64,000 nt of DNA from an uncultured Pseudomonadota bacterium. Its GTDB lineage: Bacteria > Bdellovibrionota_B > Oligoflexia > Oligoflexales > CAIYRB01. Below the pieces are notes generated by a model. It made no database searches. It had not been told where the DNA came from and worked only from the letters and a program-made list of their open reading frames with translations. Made by a program: the position numbers and the translations under genes. The stretch is from contig CAIYRB010000102.1 of NCBI GenBank assembly GCA_903928445.1, positions 34,156-98,155 of the forward strand. The letters are read 5' to 3'. This document shows, piece after piece, positions 34,299 through 43,950 of the stretch (position 1 is the first letter of the stretch; each line of letters starts with the position of its first letter).

Positions 34299-36051
34299 CC
34301 TCTGCTTGTATGTCGGGTTTTATATGGGTGACTTCAAGGCCCAGCCAGCCGTCCAAGAGGCGGGCTTTTAACGGCGCCCCAATCATGGCTTGGGCGACCG
34401 ACCGAACGCGGCCGGTGGCACTGCTGAGTTGGGTCCAGCCCTGGGCCAGCCAGCCGCTGGGATCAAGGCGACCGAGCTGGCTCTCGAGTGCTAGGATCTG
34501 CGTCGCCTTAGCCGACAAGGTGCGCTCGGTGCTGCGCTCGAGCTTGTTGCGTACCTCAGCGAGCTGACTGCTGAGACGGTTGACCTGCCCTTCGCCGTGG
34601 CGCGACAGGGCGTGGCTGCGCTGCACCAAGATTTGGCTGCGACTTTCAAGGCGCTCTAAACTACTGCGCTGGAGTTGATGGACCCGCTGTGACAGCAGGC
34701 TGGAACGCGCTTCAAGCGAGAGGGTGGCGGTCACGCTTAAGCGTTCGCCGACGCTGGCGAGGCGACGCTGAAAGGCGTCGACTTGGCCGTCGAGCGACTT
34801 GGCGAGCTCATGGGCCAAACCGTCGATGCAGTCGCGCGTACCTTGGATCAAACTGATGACGTAGTCAGCGGCCGCTGTCGGTGTTTTTTGCCGCAGGTGG
34901 CAGACCTCCTCGGCCACACAGACATCGTCGTGGTGACCGATCGCGGCGATGATCGGCACCTTGGCGCCAGCGATGGCGTAGGCGATTTCGGCGGCATCAA
35001 ACCAGCGTAGATCAGCCGCGCTACCGCCACCGCGGGTCAAGACGATGAGGTCGCAACCGCGTGCTTGCAAGGCGGTCAGCGCCGCCACCACCTGCCTCGG
35101 GACCTGTTCACCCTGCATGACGCAGGAACAAAACAGCACCTCGCCGGGATAATTCAGGCTGTGCAACTGGTCGAGAAAGTCTGACTTTGCCCGCGAGGCA
35201 TCGGCGCTGATCAAGCCAAGGCGCAGCGGAAAGCGCGGCATGTCGAGGCGCTTGTTGGCTTGGTCCAGGCCCTTGGCGCGTAATTCTTTAAGCAGCTTCT
35301 CGCGGGCCAGGGCCAAAGCGCCTTTGGTGTAGCTGGGATCGATGTCGGTCACCAGGAGTGAGACGCTGCCACGATCTTTGTAGAGCTGCACCTGACAAAG
35401 GCAGCGGATTTTCATCCCGTCTTGGAGGACGTCGCTGATGACGTCTGGGCCGCGCAGCGTCGCCACCCCCTTCAGCACGCCTTGCCAGATGATGGCACGC
35501 ACCGTGATCGTGGCATTGGCGTGACCTTCGCCGCGTCCCTCGGCGAGGTCGAAGAAGACCCCCGAAGCCTTGCGGCTAAGATTTTGCACCTCCCCGGTGA
35601 CCCACAGAGACTGGGGAAAGGCGATACTCATGGCCCGCTCAAGTCGCTCCATCAGCTGGCGGATGGTTAAGCTTGGGCTGGCCTGGTCTTGGACCGGGCT
35701 TAGGCTGCTTGGGCCTGGGCTTAGCTGTAGCTCGGTCGCGGCACTATCGGCTCCATCCACCCCGGGAACAGGTCCAGTGTAAAGACTCGGGGTGCTGGTC
35801 TGCATCGTCAGCGGCGGTCGACTTGGAAAGGCTGTCAGCGCCTCGCTAGCACCGCCGGAGTCCAGGTTGCCGCCACCACTTGCGGCGCATAACTCAGCGA
35901 TTTGTCTTAACGTATCAGCCGAAATCGGCAGCCGCCAGTGCTTGTCGGCGCCGTTGAAGCGCGCGCCCAGCGCCTTTAATTGGTCGCGGTAGGGGTACGT
36001 GTTACCCAAGACGATGAGGGCGCTGCCCTGTTCGCGGTAGTGGATGCTCAA
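34285..36051 (-). CDS. xseA: Exodeoxyribonuclease VII large subunit with extra N-terminal domain
   Basis: 588 residues, against about 400-460 in most relatives. Residues about 125-588 are standard: the OB-fold start LTIRQLMERLERAM...LWVTGEVQNLSR, the catalytic LVLTRGGGSAADLRWF and PIIAAIGHHDDV, and a long coiled-coil tail. Residues 1-60 form an added module (YRDQLKALGARFNGADKHWRLP) resembling DUF5710-type domains, followed by a Ser/Pro linker. The enzyme degrades single-stranded DNA from both ends. TTG start assumed; an internal start just before the OB fold would remove the extra domain, but the frame and its sequence look real. Confidence 0.88.
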   Translation of the reverse strand: MSIHYREQGSALIVLGNTYPYRDQLKALGARFNGADKHWRLPISADTLRQIAELCAASGGGNLDSGGASEALTAFPSRPPLTMQTSTPSLYTGPVPGVDGADSAATELQLSPGPSSLSPVQDQASPSLTIRQLMERLERAMSIAFPQSLWVTGEVQNLSRKASGVFFDLAEGRGEGHANATITVRAIIWQGVLKGVATLRGPDVISDVLQDGMKIRCLCQVQLYKDRGSVSLLVTDIDPSYTKGALALAREKLLKELRAKGLDQANKRLDMPRFPLRLGLISADASRAKSDFLDQLHSLNYPGEVLFCSCVMQGEQVPRQVVAALTALQARGCDLIVLTRGGGSAADLRWFDAAEIAYAIAGAKVPIIAAIGHHDDVCVAEEVCHLRQKTPTAAADYVISLIQGTRDCIDGLAHELAKSLDGQVDAFQRRLASVGERLSVTATLSLEARSSLLSQRVHQLQRSSLERLESRSQILVQRSHALSRHGEGQVNRLSSQLAEVRNKLERSTERTLSAKATQILALESQLGRLDPSGWLAQGWTQLSSATGRVRSVAQAMIGAPLKARLLDGWLGLEVTHIKPDIQAEDAHD

Positions 36052-36173
36052 TGCGGCGCCTCGCTGCGGCGATGTTGGCTTGCGCTGGCTACCCTAACGG
36101 CCTTGCCTGGACTTCGTCAAGGGTGGGTCAGCCGCAGACCTGAGTTGCGACGATTTTTGTATCCAGGTGGCGC

Positions 36174-36989
36174 TCAGCCCTTAACCGCAAACACACCGTC
36201 TAAGACCAGCGATACGGTGAACCCCGAGCGCTTAAGGCGTTGGGCGACCTCGTTAGGCACATCGCGGTTGCTGGTTAATTTATTCGGCGAGCCGGTGTAG
36301 TGGAACAACACCCCCTTGCGCCGCAGCACTCGCGCCAGATGATCGTAGAACACCTGCGAGTAAAGCTCGCCGGCGAGGGCAAAACGCGGTGGATCATGCA
36401 GCGCGGCGTCAAAGGAATTGCTGGCGATGGCAGCGATATCCAGGGCGATATCGCCCTGGCGTAGCTCAAGCGGGGCCACCGCCTGGGGTGACCACGGATT
36501 GACGGAGCGCAGCCAGATCACATTCGGGTTCTTCTCGGTGGAGGCGATGTGTTTCGCGCCGCCTTTGACGCACCAGTCGGCGAAATAGCCAAGCCCGCCA
36601 CAGGTGTCGAGAATCTGTTTACCCTTAGGGGCGATGAGTCCGACCTTGCGCTCCGCATCGGCGTAAGGGCAGACGTGGGCCGTCGGCAGCATCTTGATGC
36701 CGTCGATATGAAAGGTCGGCGGTCCCCAGGGGGTTGGGACTAACTTGATCAGGCCTTTATGAAAGCGCGAGACCACCTGAAAGGCGTCGTCCTGCCAATG
36801 GTAGATCGTGTGGTCCTTGCAGGTTTCCAGATAAGGGTAGGGGATGCCGGCGTGCGACCAAGTGTCCGCGGTGAGGGCGACCGTCGTCCGCGACTTGGCC
36901 AAATCGAGCGACAATTCGAGGCAATCCAGGCCGGCGTTGCGGGCGGACGCCATGGCTTGATGCTCGCGAAGGGTGATTAAAGGAGACAT
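36174..36989 (-). CDS. SAM-dependent methyltransferase-like protein
   Basis: About 271 residues if ATG 36989 is used. A TTG at 37109 would add 40 residues that look like a weak signal peptide, and neither has a good ribosome site. Motif I is ILDTCGGLGYFADWCVKGGAKHIASTE, with the acidic residue after strand 2 (TEKNP); DAALHDPPRFALAGELYSQVF contains a DPPR motif, similar to the (N/D)PP(F/Y) of N-methyltransferases. The substrate is unknown. The gene stands alone next to a palindromic element. Confidence 0.65.
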   Translation of the reverse strand: MSPLITLREHQAMASARNAGLDCLELSLDLAKSRTTVALTADTWSHAGIPYPYLETCKDHTIYHWQDDAFQVVSRFHKGLIKLVPTPWGPPTFHIDGIKMLPTAHVCPYADAERKVGLIAPKGKQILDTCGGLGYFADWCVKGGAKHIASTEKNPNVIWLRSVNPWSPQAVAPLELRQGDIALDIAAIASNSFDAALHDPPRFALAGELYSQVFYDHLARVLRRKGVLFHYTGSPNKLTSNRDVPNEVAQRLKRSGFTVSLVLDGVFAVKG

Positions 36990-37131
36990 TGCTGTGGTCT
37001 GGTTCAGTGCGGTTAGCCCTGCGGCGGTTCCTTGACAGGCCACACCATAGTGGAGGACCCCGAGAAAGCAAAGCCACTTCAACGCCCGCAATCGACCCGT
37101 CGTAACCAACCAACATCATAGACTTATAGTC

Positions 37132-37214
37132 TGTCCGAAAATTCCGTGTCTCCCTACTTCCGCGCCTCCGTGGTCAAACCCAGACGCCCAATTTAACCAC
37201 AGAGACGCGGAAGT
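37132..37214 (+). repeat. Palindromic element, right arm truncated
   Basis: Left end TGTCCGAAAATTCCGTGTCT, core and the start of the right arm (GAGACGCGGAAGT) are intact. The last ~23 bases of the right arm are replaced by unrelated sequence. It has the same orientation as the copy at 54404. Confidence 0.8.
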
Positions 37215-37240
37215 CCGGTAGTCGCCAAGAAACTAGCGCC

Positions 37241-37876
37241 TCAATGATGGTGGCTTGGCCTTGAGCTATCGCATCCGGATACCTTGAACTTGCCGTTTTT
37301 CATCCGCAAGCGCAGCTTGAACGGCGCCGTCGGATCATTTTCATCGATGGCTGGCGTAAAGCGGCAGCGCTGGCGCATGTCTTTGTTCGGCCATTTTGGG
37401 TAGATGGTCAGCTGATGGATCTGATCGGCGGTGACATCAAATGCGGTGAACGGGGTTTCCGCCTGGACCAGGCCGTCGTCGATGTCGAAATTGGCAGGTC
37501 CATCTTCGGACACGATCTGGACAGCTGCCATCGGCGTCGCTGGATTGCGCGCTAAGACCACATCCTCCATATGAAAGGAGTCGCCGCTGAGACCCTCGAT
37601 GGTGACAACGTGCGCGACAAAGCCGTCGCGGGCGATTTTCATCTGATGCCGACCGGCTTTGAGTTGGAGCTTGATCGGGGTGTCGAGGTAGCCGCCATTC
37701 GCATAGCGTTCACTATCTAAACTCAGGCGAACAGTTGGTGGTTTGGTCTCCAACTGAATGGTCATCGGCGCCGACCGAGCAGCGAATTTGAAGCGACTGA
37801 CGCTCAAAATGCCGACGGCGCTCCAGACGCAGATGGTCATCCATATGAGAGGTTCACGATAAGGGTGGCGACCCAT
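37241..37876 (-). CDS. PEGA-domain membrane-anchored protein
   Basis: 211 residues with an N-terminal membrane span (about 10-28) and a periplasmic part. The pattern KPPTVRLSLDSERYANGGY ... LKAGRHQMKIARDGF is PEGA-like, and NFDIDDGLV near residue 130 recurs as LDIDDGYFV in the neighbouring kinase. It ends KVSGCDSSRPSHHH, like KCSVTG at the kinase end. It appears to be a kinase-less paralogue of the periplasmic part of the kinase, 15 bases downstream in the same operon. Confidence 0.72.
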   Translation of the reverse strand: MGRHPYREPLIWMTICVWSAVGILSVSRFKFAARSAPMTIQLETKPPTVRLSLDSERYANGGYLDTPIKLQLKAGRHQMKIARDGFVAHVVTIEGLSGDSFHMEDVVLARNPATPMAAVQIVSEDGPANFDIDDGLVQAETPFTAFDVTADQIHQLTIYPKWPNKDMRQRCRFTPAIDENDPTAPFKLRLRMKNGKFKVSGCDSSRPSHHH

Positions 37877-37891
37877 GGCGTTACCACCCCC

Positions 37892-39721
37892 TCATGAGCC
37901 GGTCACCGAGCACTTGCGTGCCTTGGTATCGATGATCAGCTCGGTCGGCGTGCGCCAGGACAGTGACTTAGCCGCGAAGTGGCAGATGAACTCCTTATCG
38001 TCGTCCGGCACGACTTGCATCTTGTAGGCTCTGTTTTGCAAGACGTCCGGTGCCACCGCAGCCGACTGGCCGGCGCCTATTTTGGCGACAAAATAGCCGT
38101 CATCAATGTCGAGCCTAACACCCTTTTCCGTGGTTCTTAGCCGCACTTTTAGTGCTGCTAGGGGCGTTTTTTCCTTGAGGACGATGTCGTCTTTGACCTC
38201 CTTTGCGCCGTCTTCTAGCGTTAGTTCGTAGCGTACGGGTGAGTATCCCTGGCGTGTGATCAGCAGCACATGATCGCCAGGTGAGAGAGTCAGTCGCAGC
38301 GGGTTTTTCGATGAGGCGTGGACGTAGCGGCCGCGGTTGACGGGTTTGTTATCCACCATGACGCGAACACGCGAGGGTTGGGTGCGCAGGGTTAGCTGGG
38401 CTGGCTTGCCGCTCTGGGCGAGGAAGTTCATGGCAACCTTGCCCCCAAAGCCACCAACGATTGCAATCAGGATGAAGATCATCAGGGTTTTCGCAACCTG
38501 GTTGCCTGGTTGCTGTGCCCGCTGGAGCTTGACCGGTACCGGTGTTTTGAGGCGCTGTCCAGTCTGCTTAAACTGGCCGGGGCGGGGTGCCGGCGCCAAT
38601 AGGCCGCTGCCTGGCATCGCGCGGGGATTGTTGGTGGGAGTGTGCGTCCGTTGTCCGGCGAGCGAAATCGGTGGCGGCTCGAAAGTCTCAGCCGCCGGGA
38701 TTTGTAGGGGGCTGCTCTTCGACTTTTTGCCAGGACGCAGATTGGTTTCGGTAAGGGTCCGTTTGATCTCGGCGGCGGATTCGGTGCGCCGACTTTCCAT
38801 CGTCTCTTTGAGAAACTTGCCGAGATCATCCGGGGTAAAGTCGGGATGGCGGCGACTCATGTAGCGGCGCAGGTCTTTTTCAAAATCAGCCGCCGTGCGG
38901 TAGCGCTTTTTCGGGTCGCGTGCAAGGCCCTTCTTTAAGATGACGTCAAGCTCTTCATCGACATCGGTATTGACGCTGCGGATATCGACATCGATGCGGC
39001 AGTTTTTCACGCGCTGAATGGTGTCGACTTCGTTCTCGCCTTGGAACAGCCGGCGCATCGACAGCATTTCCCAGAGAACGATCGAAAGTGCGAACACATC
39101 GGTGCGACAGTCCACCGGTTTGGCGCTGATTTGCTCCGGGCTCATGTAGCTGTATTTGCCTTTGACGATGCCCGGGCGCGTCTCGGTCAGTTTGCTCTCG
39201 GCGTCGGCGATGCCAAAGTCGGTGACTTTAATCTCGCCTTCAAAGCTCACCAGGATGTTTTGTGGCGAAATATCGCGGTGGACGATGCCTAGCGCTTGTT
39301 GGGTGATCTCGTCGACCTTGGTATGCGCGTAGTGCAAACCACGGGCGGCTTCGGCGATGACAAAACAAGCCATTGGGATCGGTAGCCGCCGCTTGGCTTG
39401 TTCGACGGCGTGCAGCAGGGTGCGCAGATCGGCGCCGTCGACGTATTCCATGATGATCGCGTAAGAGCCTTCAACCTCTTCAAAACCCTCGACGCGCACG
39501 ATATTGGCATGCTGCAAGCGCTTACAGATGTGCGCTTCATCGCGAAACATCTGGATGAATTCCTGGTCGTTGGTGTAGTGGGGAAGGATGCGCTTAATGG
39601 CACAAAGGCGCTGAAACCCGTCTTCGCCGATCTGCTTGCCAAGAAATATCTCAGCCATACCGCCGCGGGCGATCTTCTTCGATAAAATGTAGCGCGGCTG
39701 GTCCGACATAGCATCCGTCAT
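37892..39721 (-). CDS. Hanks-type serine/threonine kinase with periplasmic PEGA-like domain
   Basis: 609 residues from ATG 39721; the open frame extends 124 residues further, but that part overlaps tmk's leader antisense and looks non-coding. The kinase domain is complete: ARGGMAEIFLG, Lys43 in CAIKRI, HRDISPQN at 148-155, DFG at 168-170 and KYSYMSPEQ. The order HRDISPQN is typical of the myxobacterial-type kinases. One membrane span lies near 425-445, followed by two beta modules (PSRVRVMVDNKPVNRGRY ... PGDHVLLITRQGY). It is first in an operon with the PEGA protein downstream. Confidence 0.88.
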   Translation of the reverse strand: MTDAMSDQPRYILSKKIARGGMAEIFLGKQIGEDGFQRLCAIKRILPHYTNDQEFIQMFRDEAHICKRLQHANIVRVEGFEEVEGSYAIIMEYVDGADLRTLLHAVEQAKRRLPIPMACFVIAEAARGLHYAHTKVDEITQQALGIVHRDISPQNILVSFEGEIKVTDFGIADAESKLTETRPGIVKGKYSYMSPEQISAKPVDCRTDVFALSIVLWEMLSMRRLFQGENEVDTIQRVKNCRIDVDIRSVNTDVDEELDVILKKGLARDPKKRYRTAADFEKDLRRYMSRRHPDFTPDDLGKFLKETMESRRTESAAEIKRTLTETNLRPGKKSKSSPLQIPAAETFEPPPISLAGQRTHTPTNNPRAMPGSGLLAPAPRPGQFKQTGQRLKTPVPVKLQRAQQPGNQVAKTLMIFILIAIVGGFGGKVAMNFLAQSGKPAQLTLRTQPSRVRVMVDNKPVNRGRYVHASSKNPLRLTLSPGDHVLLITRQGYSPVRYELTLEDGAKEVKDDIVLKEKTPLAALKVRLRTTEKGVRLDIDDGYFVAKIGAGQSAAVAPDVLQNRAYKMQVVPDDDKEFICHFAAKSLSWRTPTELIIDTKARKCSVTGS

Positions 39722-39853
39722 GGGGAGGAGAAAAAACCTGACCTCTCTGACTATCGGCGGCTCGGCGCAAAAGTGAAGTTGACCATGCTCGGGTGGCCTG
39801 TTAATGTCTGGACCTTTAGTCAAGGTTTTCTGGGGGTTATCTTTATCTCGCAG

Positions 39854-40519
39854 ATGTTTGGTCCAGCCCGGTTCATCAGCGTCGAAGGGGGGGAAGGTAC
39901 CGGTAAATCGGTCTTTACTTCTGGTTTCGCCAAAATGCTCCGCGCCCTCGGAATGGCGGTCGTGACCACCCGAGAGCCAGGTGGAACCGCCGTCGCCGAC
40001 CAGATCCGAGCCGTCTTTGCCGCGCCGCCTCCAGGTGAAGCCTTGACCCCGACGACCGAGGCGCTGCTTGTGTCTGCCGCTCGGTCGCAGCACTTAAATT
40101 ATCTGATCAGGCCAGCGCTAGCGCGTGGCGACTGGGTGATTTGCGATCGTTTCGCCGATTCCACACGGGTGTATCAAGGCACCTTAGGTGGTTTGCCTGC
40201 AGCTGAGTTGGAGGCGCTGATCGCTTTTTCCACCGACGGTCAGGCGCCGGATCTCACTTTTATCCTCGATTGTCCGGTCGAATTGGCCCTATCGCGGGTG
40301 AAGGAGCGCGGCGTTGGCAGCGCTATTCAGCCGAGTGTAGTCACGGTCGATCGCTATGATTTGGCGACAACGGCGGTCCATGAGCGCATGCGCGCAGGCT
40401 ATTTGCAGCTGCTGGCGGCCAATCCAGAGCGTTGCGTCCGCATCGACGCGGCGCAACGGCCCGAGCAGATGCTGAGCGCCGCCAAGGCGGCATTGGAGGG
40501 GCGCTTTGGCAAGCACTGA
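39854..40519 (+). CDS. tmk: Thymidylate kinase
   Basis: 221 residues from ATG 39854; an earlier ATG at 39773 adds 27 residues not typical of the family. The P-loop is SVEGGEGTGKS, followed by TREPGGTAVADQIR and the DRFADSTRVYQG segment of the dTMP site. It makes dTDP from dTMP. It starts the tmk-holB-ricT group, and holB overlaps its end by 14 bases. Confidence 0.95.
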   Translation: MFGPARFISVEGGEGTGKSVFTSGFAKMLRALGMAVVTTREPGGTAVADQIRAVFAAPPPGEALTPTTEALLVSAARSQHLNYLIRPALARGDWVICDRFADSTRVYQGTLGGLPAAELEALIAFSTDGQAPDLTFILDCPVELALSRVKERGVGSAIQPSVVTVDRYDLATTAVHERMRAGYLQLLAANPERCVRIDAAQRPEQMLSAAKAALEGRFGKH

Positions 40520-41507
40520 AGAGTTGCAGGTAAAACCCGAGCCATGGTTGCAGCTGATTGGTTACGATCACCTGCTGCAGGCGTGGTCGGATTTGTCTGC
40601 AGCAGGTAATATGCCGGCCGTCTTGCTGCTGACAGGACGCCCCGGCATCGGCAAAAAGGGCTTGCTTGGGGCCTTGGCGGCGTTGCACCTTTGCGCAACC
40701 AAGAGCGCCTGCGGGCACTGCGCTGGCTGCCAATGGCTACTCGCGGGAGTCCATCCCGAGGTGCTGTGGCTCGACGGTAGCGCTGGTGCGCTGCGGATCG
40801 ACGCCGCCGAGCAGTTGCAAGAACACCTCGAGCTCAATCCAGGAAGTGGTTCGAGCCACCGCCTGGTAGTCATGGTCGATGCCGATCAGCTGAATAAATC
40901 TGCCGCCAATCGACTGCTCAAAATCCTTGAGGAACCGCCGCCGCGGGCGCGTATACTGCTGAGCACCAGCCGCGTCGGCGCGATGTTGCCGACGGTGCTG
41001 TCGCGCTGTGTGCGCTGGCAGGTGACGCCGCCGCCCTTGGTCCTCAGTCGAGCCTGGTTGGCGCAGCGGATGGCCGAGGCAAAGGCACCGGCGTGCAGCG
41101 ACGACGAGCTCGATGCCTGCCTGCGTCAGGCCGGTCTGTCGCCTGGCTTGGCCTTGGCGATGCTGCGTTCAGGCCAAGTTGGGGGGCGCGAAGAGTTGCA
41201 TGGACTTTTGTCCGCCACAACGGCGGTGCAAGTGTTAGAGTGGTCGCAGCAGCTCGTGCGCGCCAGTGGTTTGACGACGGCCGAGATGCTGCAGGAGTGG
41301 GACATCGCCATCAATCATAGCTACCGCCAGCGACTTGGACTGATCCAGCCCGCCGTGGGGACACGTCCCGCAGCGAGTTTGAACCCGGTGCAGTTGGCGC
41401 AGCGACGCTCCCTTCTTAGTCAGGCTAGGAAGCTGGTGTGTGGAGCACAGGTACCTTTAAACGCGCAACTTTTGACCGAGGCCCTCGCCTTTAGTGAGCG
41501 GGCCTGA
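40506..41507 (+). CDS. holB: DNA polymerase III delta' subunit
   Basis: 333 residues. TTG start with GGAGGGG upstream, overlapping tmk. The ATP-site-like loop GRPGIGKK, the four-cysteine zinc motif (CATKSACGHCAGC) and the SRC-like motif LPTVLSRCVRW are typical of the clamp-loader delta' subunit. The gene overlaps ricT by 14 bases, matching the tmk-holB-yaaT order of Bacillus without yaaQ/yaaR. Confidence 0.9.
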   Translation: MASTEELQVKPEPWLQLIGYDHLLQAWSDLSAAGNMPAVLLLTGRPGIGKKGLLGALAALHLCATKSACGHCAGCQWLLAGVHPEVLWLDGSAGALRIDAAEQLQEHLELNPGSGSSHRLVVMVDADQLNKSAANRLLKILEEPPPRARILLSTSRVGAMLPTVLSRCVRWQVTPPPLVLSRAWLAQRMAEAKAPACSDDELDACLRQAGLSPGLALAMLRSGQVGGREELHGLLSATTAVQVLEWSQQLVRASGLTTAEMLQEWDIAINHSYRQRLGLIQPAVGTRPAASLNPVQLAQRRSLLSQARKLVCGAQVPLNAQLLTEALAFSERA

Positions 41508-42579
41508 AACGAGAAGCTTGGATATGGACGGGATCAATATTGTTGGGGTGCAGTTTCGCCGGGCCGGGCGCATTTACGATTTTGCCGCTGGTGAATCCGA
41601 CTTGCGCGTGGGCGATGATGTCGTCGTCGATACCGAACGTGGGCCAAGCCTGGCGCGGGTGGCGGTGATCCGCTTCGCCCAAGATGGGCGCGACGGCGCC
41701 AAGGATTTAAAGCCGATCATCCGTCCGGCGACGATCAAAGACCTCGATGAGACCCGCAAATTGACCGCCGAAACCGCCGCTCGCTACGCGCGTGAGCGCT
41801 GCGAACGCCTGGGCCTCAAGATGTCGGTGCTGCAGGCCGAGGTGCAATTCGGTGGCAGCAAGGTCATCGTCTATTTCTCGGCGCCGGGCCGCGTCGATTT
41901 TCGCGAGCTGGTTAAAGAGCTAGCGTCAGGTCTCAAAGCGCGCGTTGAGCTAAAGCAGGTTGGGTCGCGTGACGAAGCCAAGCTGGTCGGTGGTCTCGGC
42001 ATTTGTGGCCGTGAGTTTTGTTGCTCGAGCTTTTTGCGCGAATTTGTCCCGGTATCAATCAAGATGGCCAAGAATCAAAACCTCGCCCTCAATCCCAGTA
42101 AGGTGTCAGGTGGCTGCGGTCGCTTACTATGTTGCTTGACCTATGAAAACGATCTCTACAGCGAGCTACGCCGCCTGTTGCCACCCCGTGGCACGCGCGT
42201 TCGCGCGCTCGAAGACGGCGTCATCGGCGACGTCATCAAAGGCGACATCCTCAATCAGGTGGTGCTGATTGAGACGGCTGAAGGCCGCCAGCTGACGGTT
42301 CCGGTGGCGCAGTTGGAGGTGATCAAACCAGGTGAAGACGAGGCCACGACCAACGACGACGCCGACAACTGGGGCGAAGACCTAGATTTTAAGGCCTTGG
42401 CCTCACTCAGCGACGAGGCACCAGCGAAGGCGCCGCCGTCAGCTGGCGCTCGCCAAGGACGCGGCGCTGAGGGTGGTGACCGTGAGCGTCGGCCCAACTC
42501 GCCCCGGCCGGACCAACGTGGCGGTCCGCGGCCGCCGCAAGAGGGCGGCGGCGGGAGAAAGCCGCGCGGTCCGCGCTAA
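41494..42579 (+). CDS. ricT: PSP1-domain protein RicT/YaaT
   Basis: 361 residues. The PSP1 domain contains GGLGICGREFCCSSFL and SGGCGRLLCCLTYEND, whose cysteines bind Fe-S clusters in the Bacillus protein, which with RicA/RicF affects RNA maturation by RNase Y. Here ricA/ricF are not nearby. Residues about 290-361 are an Arg/Gly/Pro-rich tail, possibly RNA-binding. GTG 41494 overlaps holB; ATG 41524 is an alternative start. Confidence 0.88.
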   Translation: MSGPETRSLDMDGINIVGVQFRRAGRIYDFAAGESDLRVGDDVVVDTERGPSLARVAVIRFAQDGRDGAKDLKPIIRPATIKDLDETRKLTAETAARYARERCERLGLKMSVLQAEVQFGGSKVIVYFSAPGRVDFRELVKELASGLKARVELKQVGSRDEAKLVGGLGICGREFCCSSFLREFVPVSIKMAKNQNLALNPSKVSGGCGRLLCCLTYENDLYSELRRLLPPRGTRVRALEDGVIGDVIKGDILNQVVLIETAEGRQLTVPVAQLEVIKPGEDEATTNDDADNWGEDLDFKALASLSDEAPAKAPPSAGARQGRGAEGGDRERRPNSPRPDQRGGPRPPQEGGGGRKPRGPR

Positions 42580-42601
42580 ATAAATAAGCGCGGCGCAAGG
42601 T

Positions 42602-43909
42602 TTAAGGCGCTGCCTTGCAGTCCAAGCGCGTGTTCAGTCCAAGTCCTTCTTGCAGCGTGCATTGAAAAATCGCTGCACTGCTGCGGTCGTGGGCGATGAC
42701 CGACCACTGGCCGGGTTGGTCCGTCTGCTCGAAGGTCAGGTAGCCGTAGTCATAATATTGCGTTGCGCTGTATCCCGGTTGGGTGAGCACCCCCGAAAAG
42801 GCCTCATTGGTGAGGTGTGACTTTTCTAGGGTCGTGCCGCCATTGCCGCTGATCAGTTCGGGTGGCGCACCGTTGGTGAAGGTGTTGAGCGAGAGTAGGT
42901 GGGAGTGTCCTGCGATGACCGCTCCGACTTTACCGCTGGGCTGCATGGTTGCAGGCAAGGTTGGAATAGGCCCAGACGGCTCATCATCGATGCCTGGCGT
43001 CAGAAACGGCCGATGCAATGCCAGCCACAAGATCGCATTGGTCGGTGGCGTTATATTGTTTAGACTCACTTGGACATTGGCATCATTGGCGCTGTCGATC
43101 ACGGCGATACTATGGTTGCCCACCGCTACTTGATAAGGCGGGGCGTCTTCTCGGCAAGCGCCTGGATGCGGCCTTGGATCGAGAAAGTAAAACCAGCCCT
43201 TGCCGGCCCTAGCGCATAGCTCGTGATTGCCGCGAACAAAAATCCAGGGTGCCGCGCTCAGCAGTGGAGCGGCGGGTGTGAAGAAGTCTTGATGCCAGGA
43301 GGCCCACTGGTCGCCGACGGCCGCGCCGCTGCACTTGGGATCGCCGTCAGGGCATGCGACCTCGCGGTAGTGATAGTCACCGACGTGGATGATCAGGTCC
43401 GGGTGCTCGGCGGCAGCGGTTGCAGCCACCTGGGCCCAGGCCCATTTTTTCGGATCATTGCAGTCCTGGACTTCGACCTTGCCTTTGGCCGCCTTAATTT
43501 CGCAGCCGGTATCGCCGACCACCAGGATTTTGTGCGGATTCGCCTGGGGCAGAGTCAAGTGACTCCCGTTTAGAGACGCGTTTTTGCTGCCTGCCGGGAG
43601 GGTGGCCTGGCAGACCAGGACAGAAAAATCTGCAGTCGGCGTGCTTCGCGGCAGCATCGGTAAAGTCGCACCGTCAACGCTCACCGATGGGCACGTCGAT
43701 GCTGCCGTCAGGACTTTGACCAAAACTGCGCCGTTGGGCCCGAGCTGGACCCAGGGCGGGGGCAAAGCGTTTGTAGTTTGTTGCTGGGTGGTTTCAGGTG
43801 CCGAAGCTTTGTCATAGGTGGCGGCTTTTGCGCCTTCCCCAGTGGTCTTGCAGCCGTAGGATGCGGTGGCGCAGAGAGACAACGCAAAGGCAGTGCGCGA
43901 TAGACTCAT
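42602..43909 (-). CDS. Secreted metallophosphoesterase
   Basis: 435 residues. A signal peptide ends near SYGC, and the Cys may be lipidated. Residues about 125-400 carry the calcineurin-type motifs in order: VVGDTG, HVGDYHYR, VRGNHE and GHSH. These bind a two-metal centre that cleaves phosphate esters. The N-terminal beta region (50-120) resembles the leading domain of purple acid phosphatases. The protein is probably periplasmic or surface-bound and scavenges phosphate. It is monocistronic. Confidence 0.85.
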   Translation of the reverse strand: MSLSRTAFALSLCATASYGCKTTGEGAKAATYDKASAPETTQQQTTNALPPPWVQLGPNGAVLVKVLTAASTCPSVSVDGATLPMLPRSTPTADFSVLVCQATLPAGSKNASLNGSHLTLPQANPHKILVVGDTGCEIKAAKGKVEVQDCNDPKKWAWAQVAATAAAEHPDLIIHVGDYHYREVACPDGDPKCSGAAVGDQWASWHQDFFTPAAPLLSAAPWIFVRGNHELCARAGKGWFYFLDPRPHPGACREDAPPYQVAVGNHSIAVIDSANDANVQVSLNNITPPTNAILWLALHRPFLTPGIDDEPSGPIPTLPATMQPSGKVGAVIAGHSHLLSLNTFTNGAPPELISGNGGTTLEKSHLTNEAFSGVLTQPGYSATQYYDYGYLTFEQTDQPGQWSVIAHDRSSAAIFQCTLQEGLGLNTRLDCKAAP

Positions 43910-43950
43910 AGCTGTACGCTCGCAAAAAGTGAAAATATTTTGTTAGTGAT

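Noticed and set aside
39722..40093. 124-residue N-terminal extension of the kinase
   Set aside because: Arg/Gly-rich without family similarity, antisense to tmk and its leader; the kinase begins normally at 39721.
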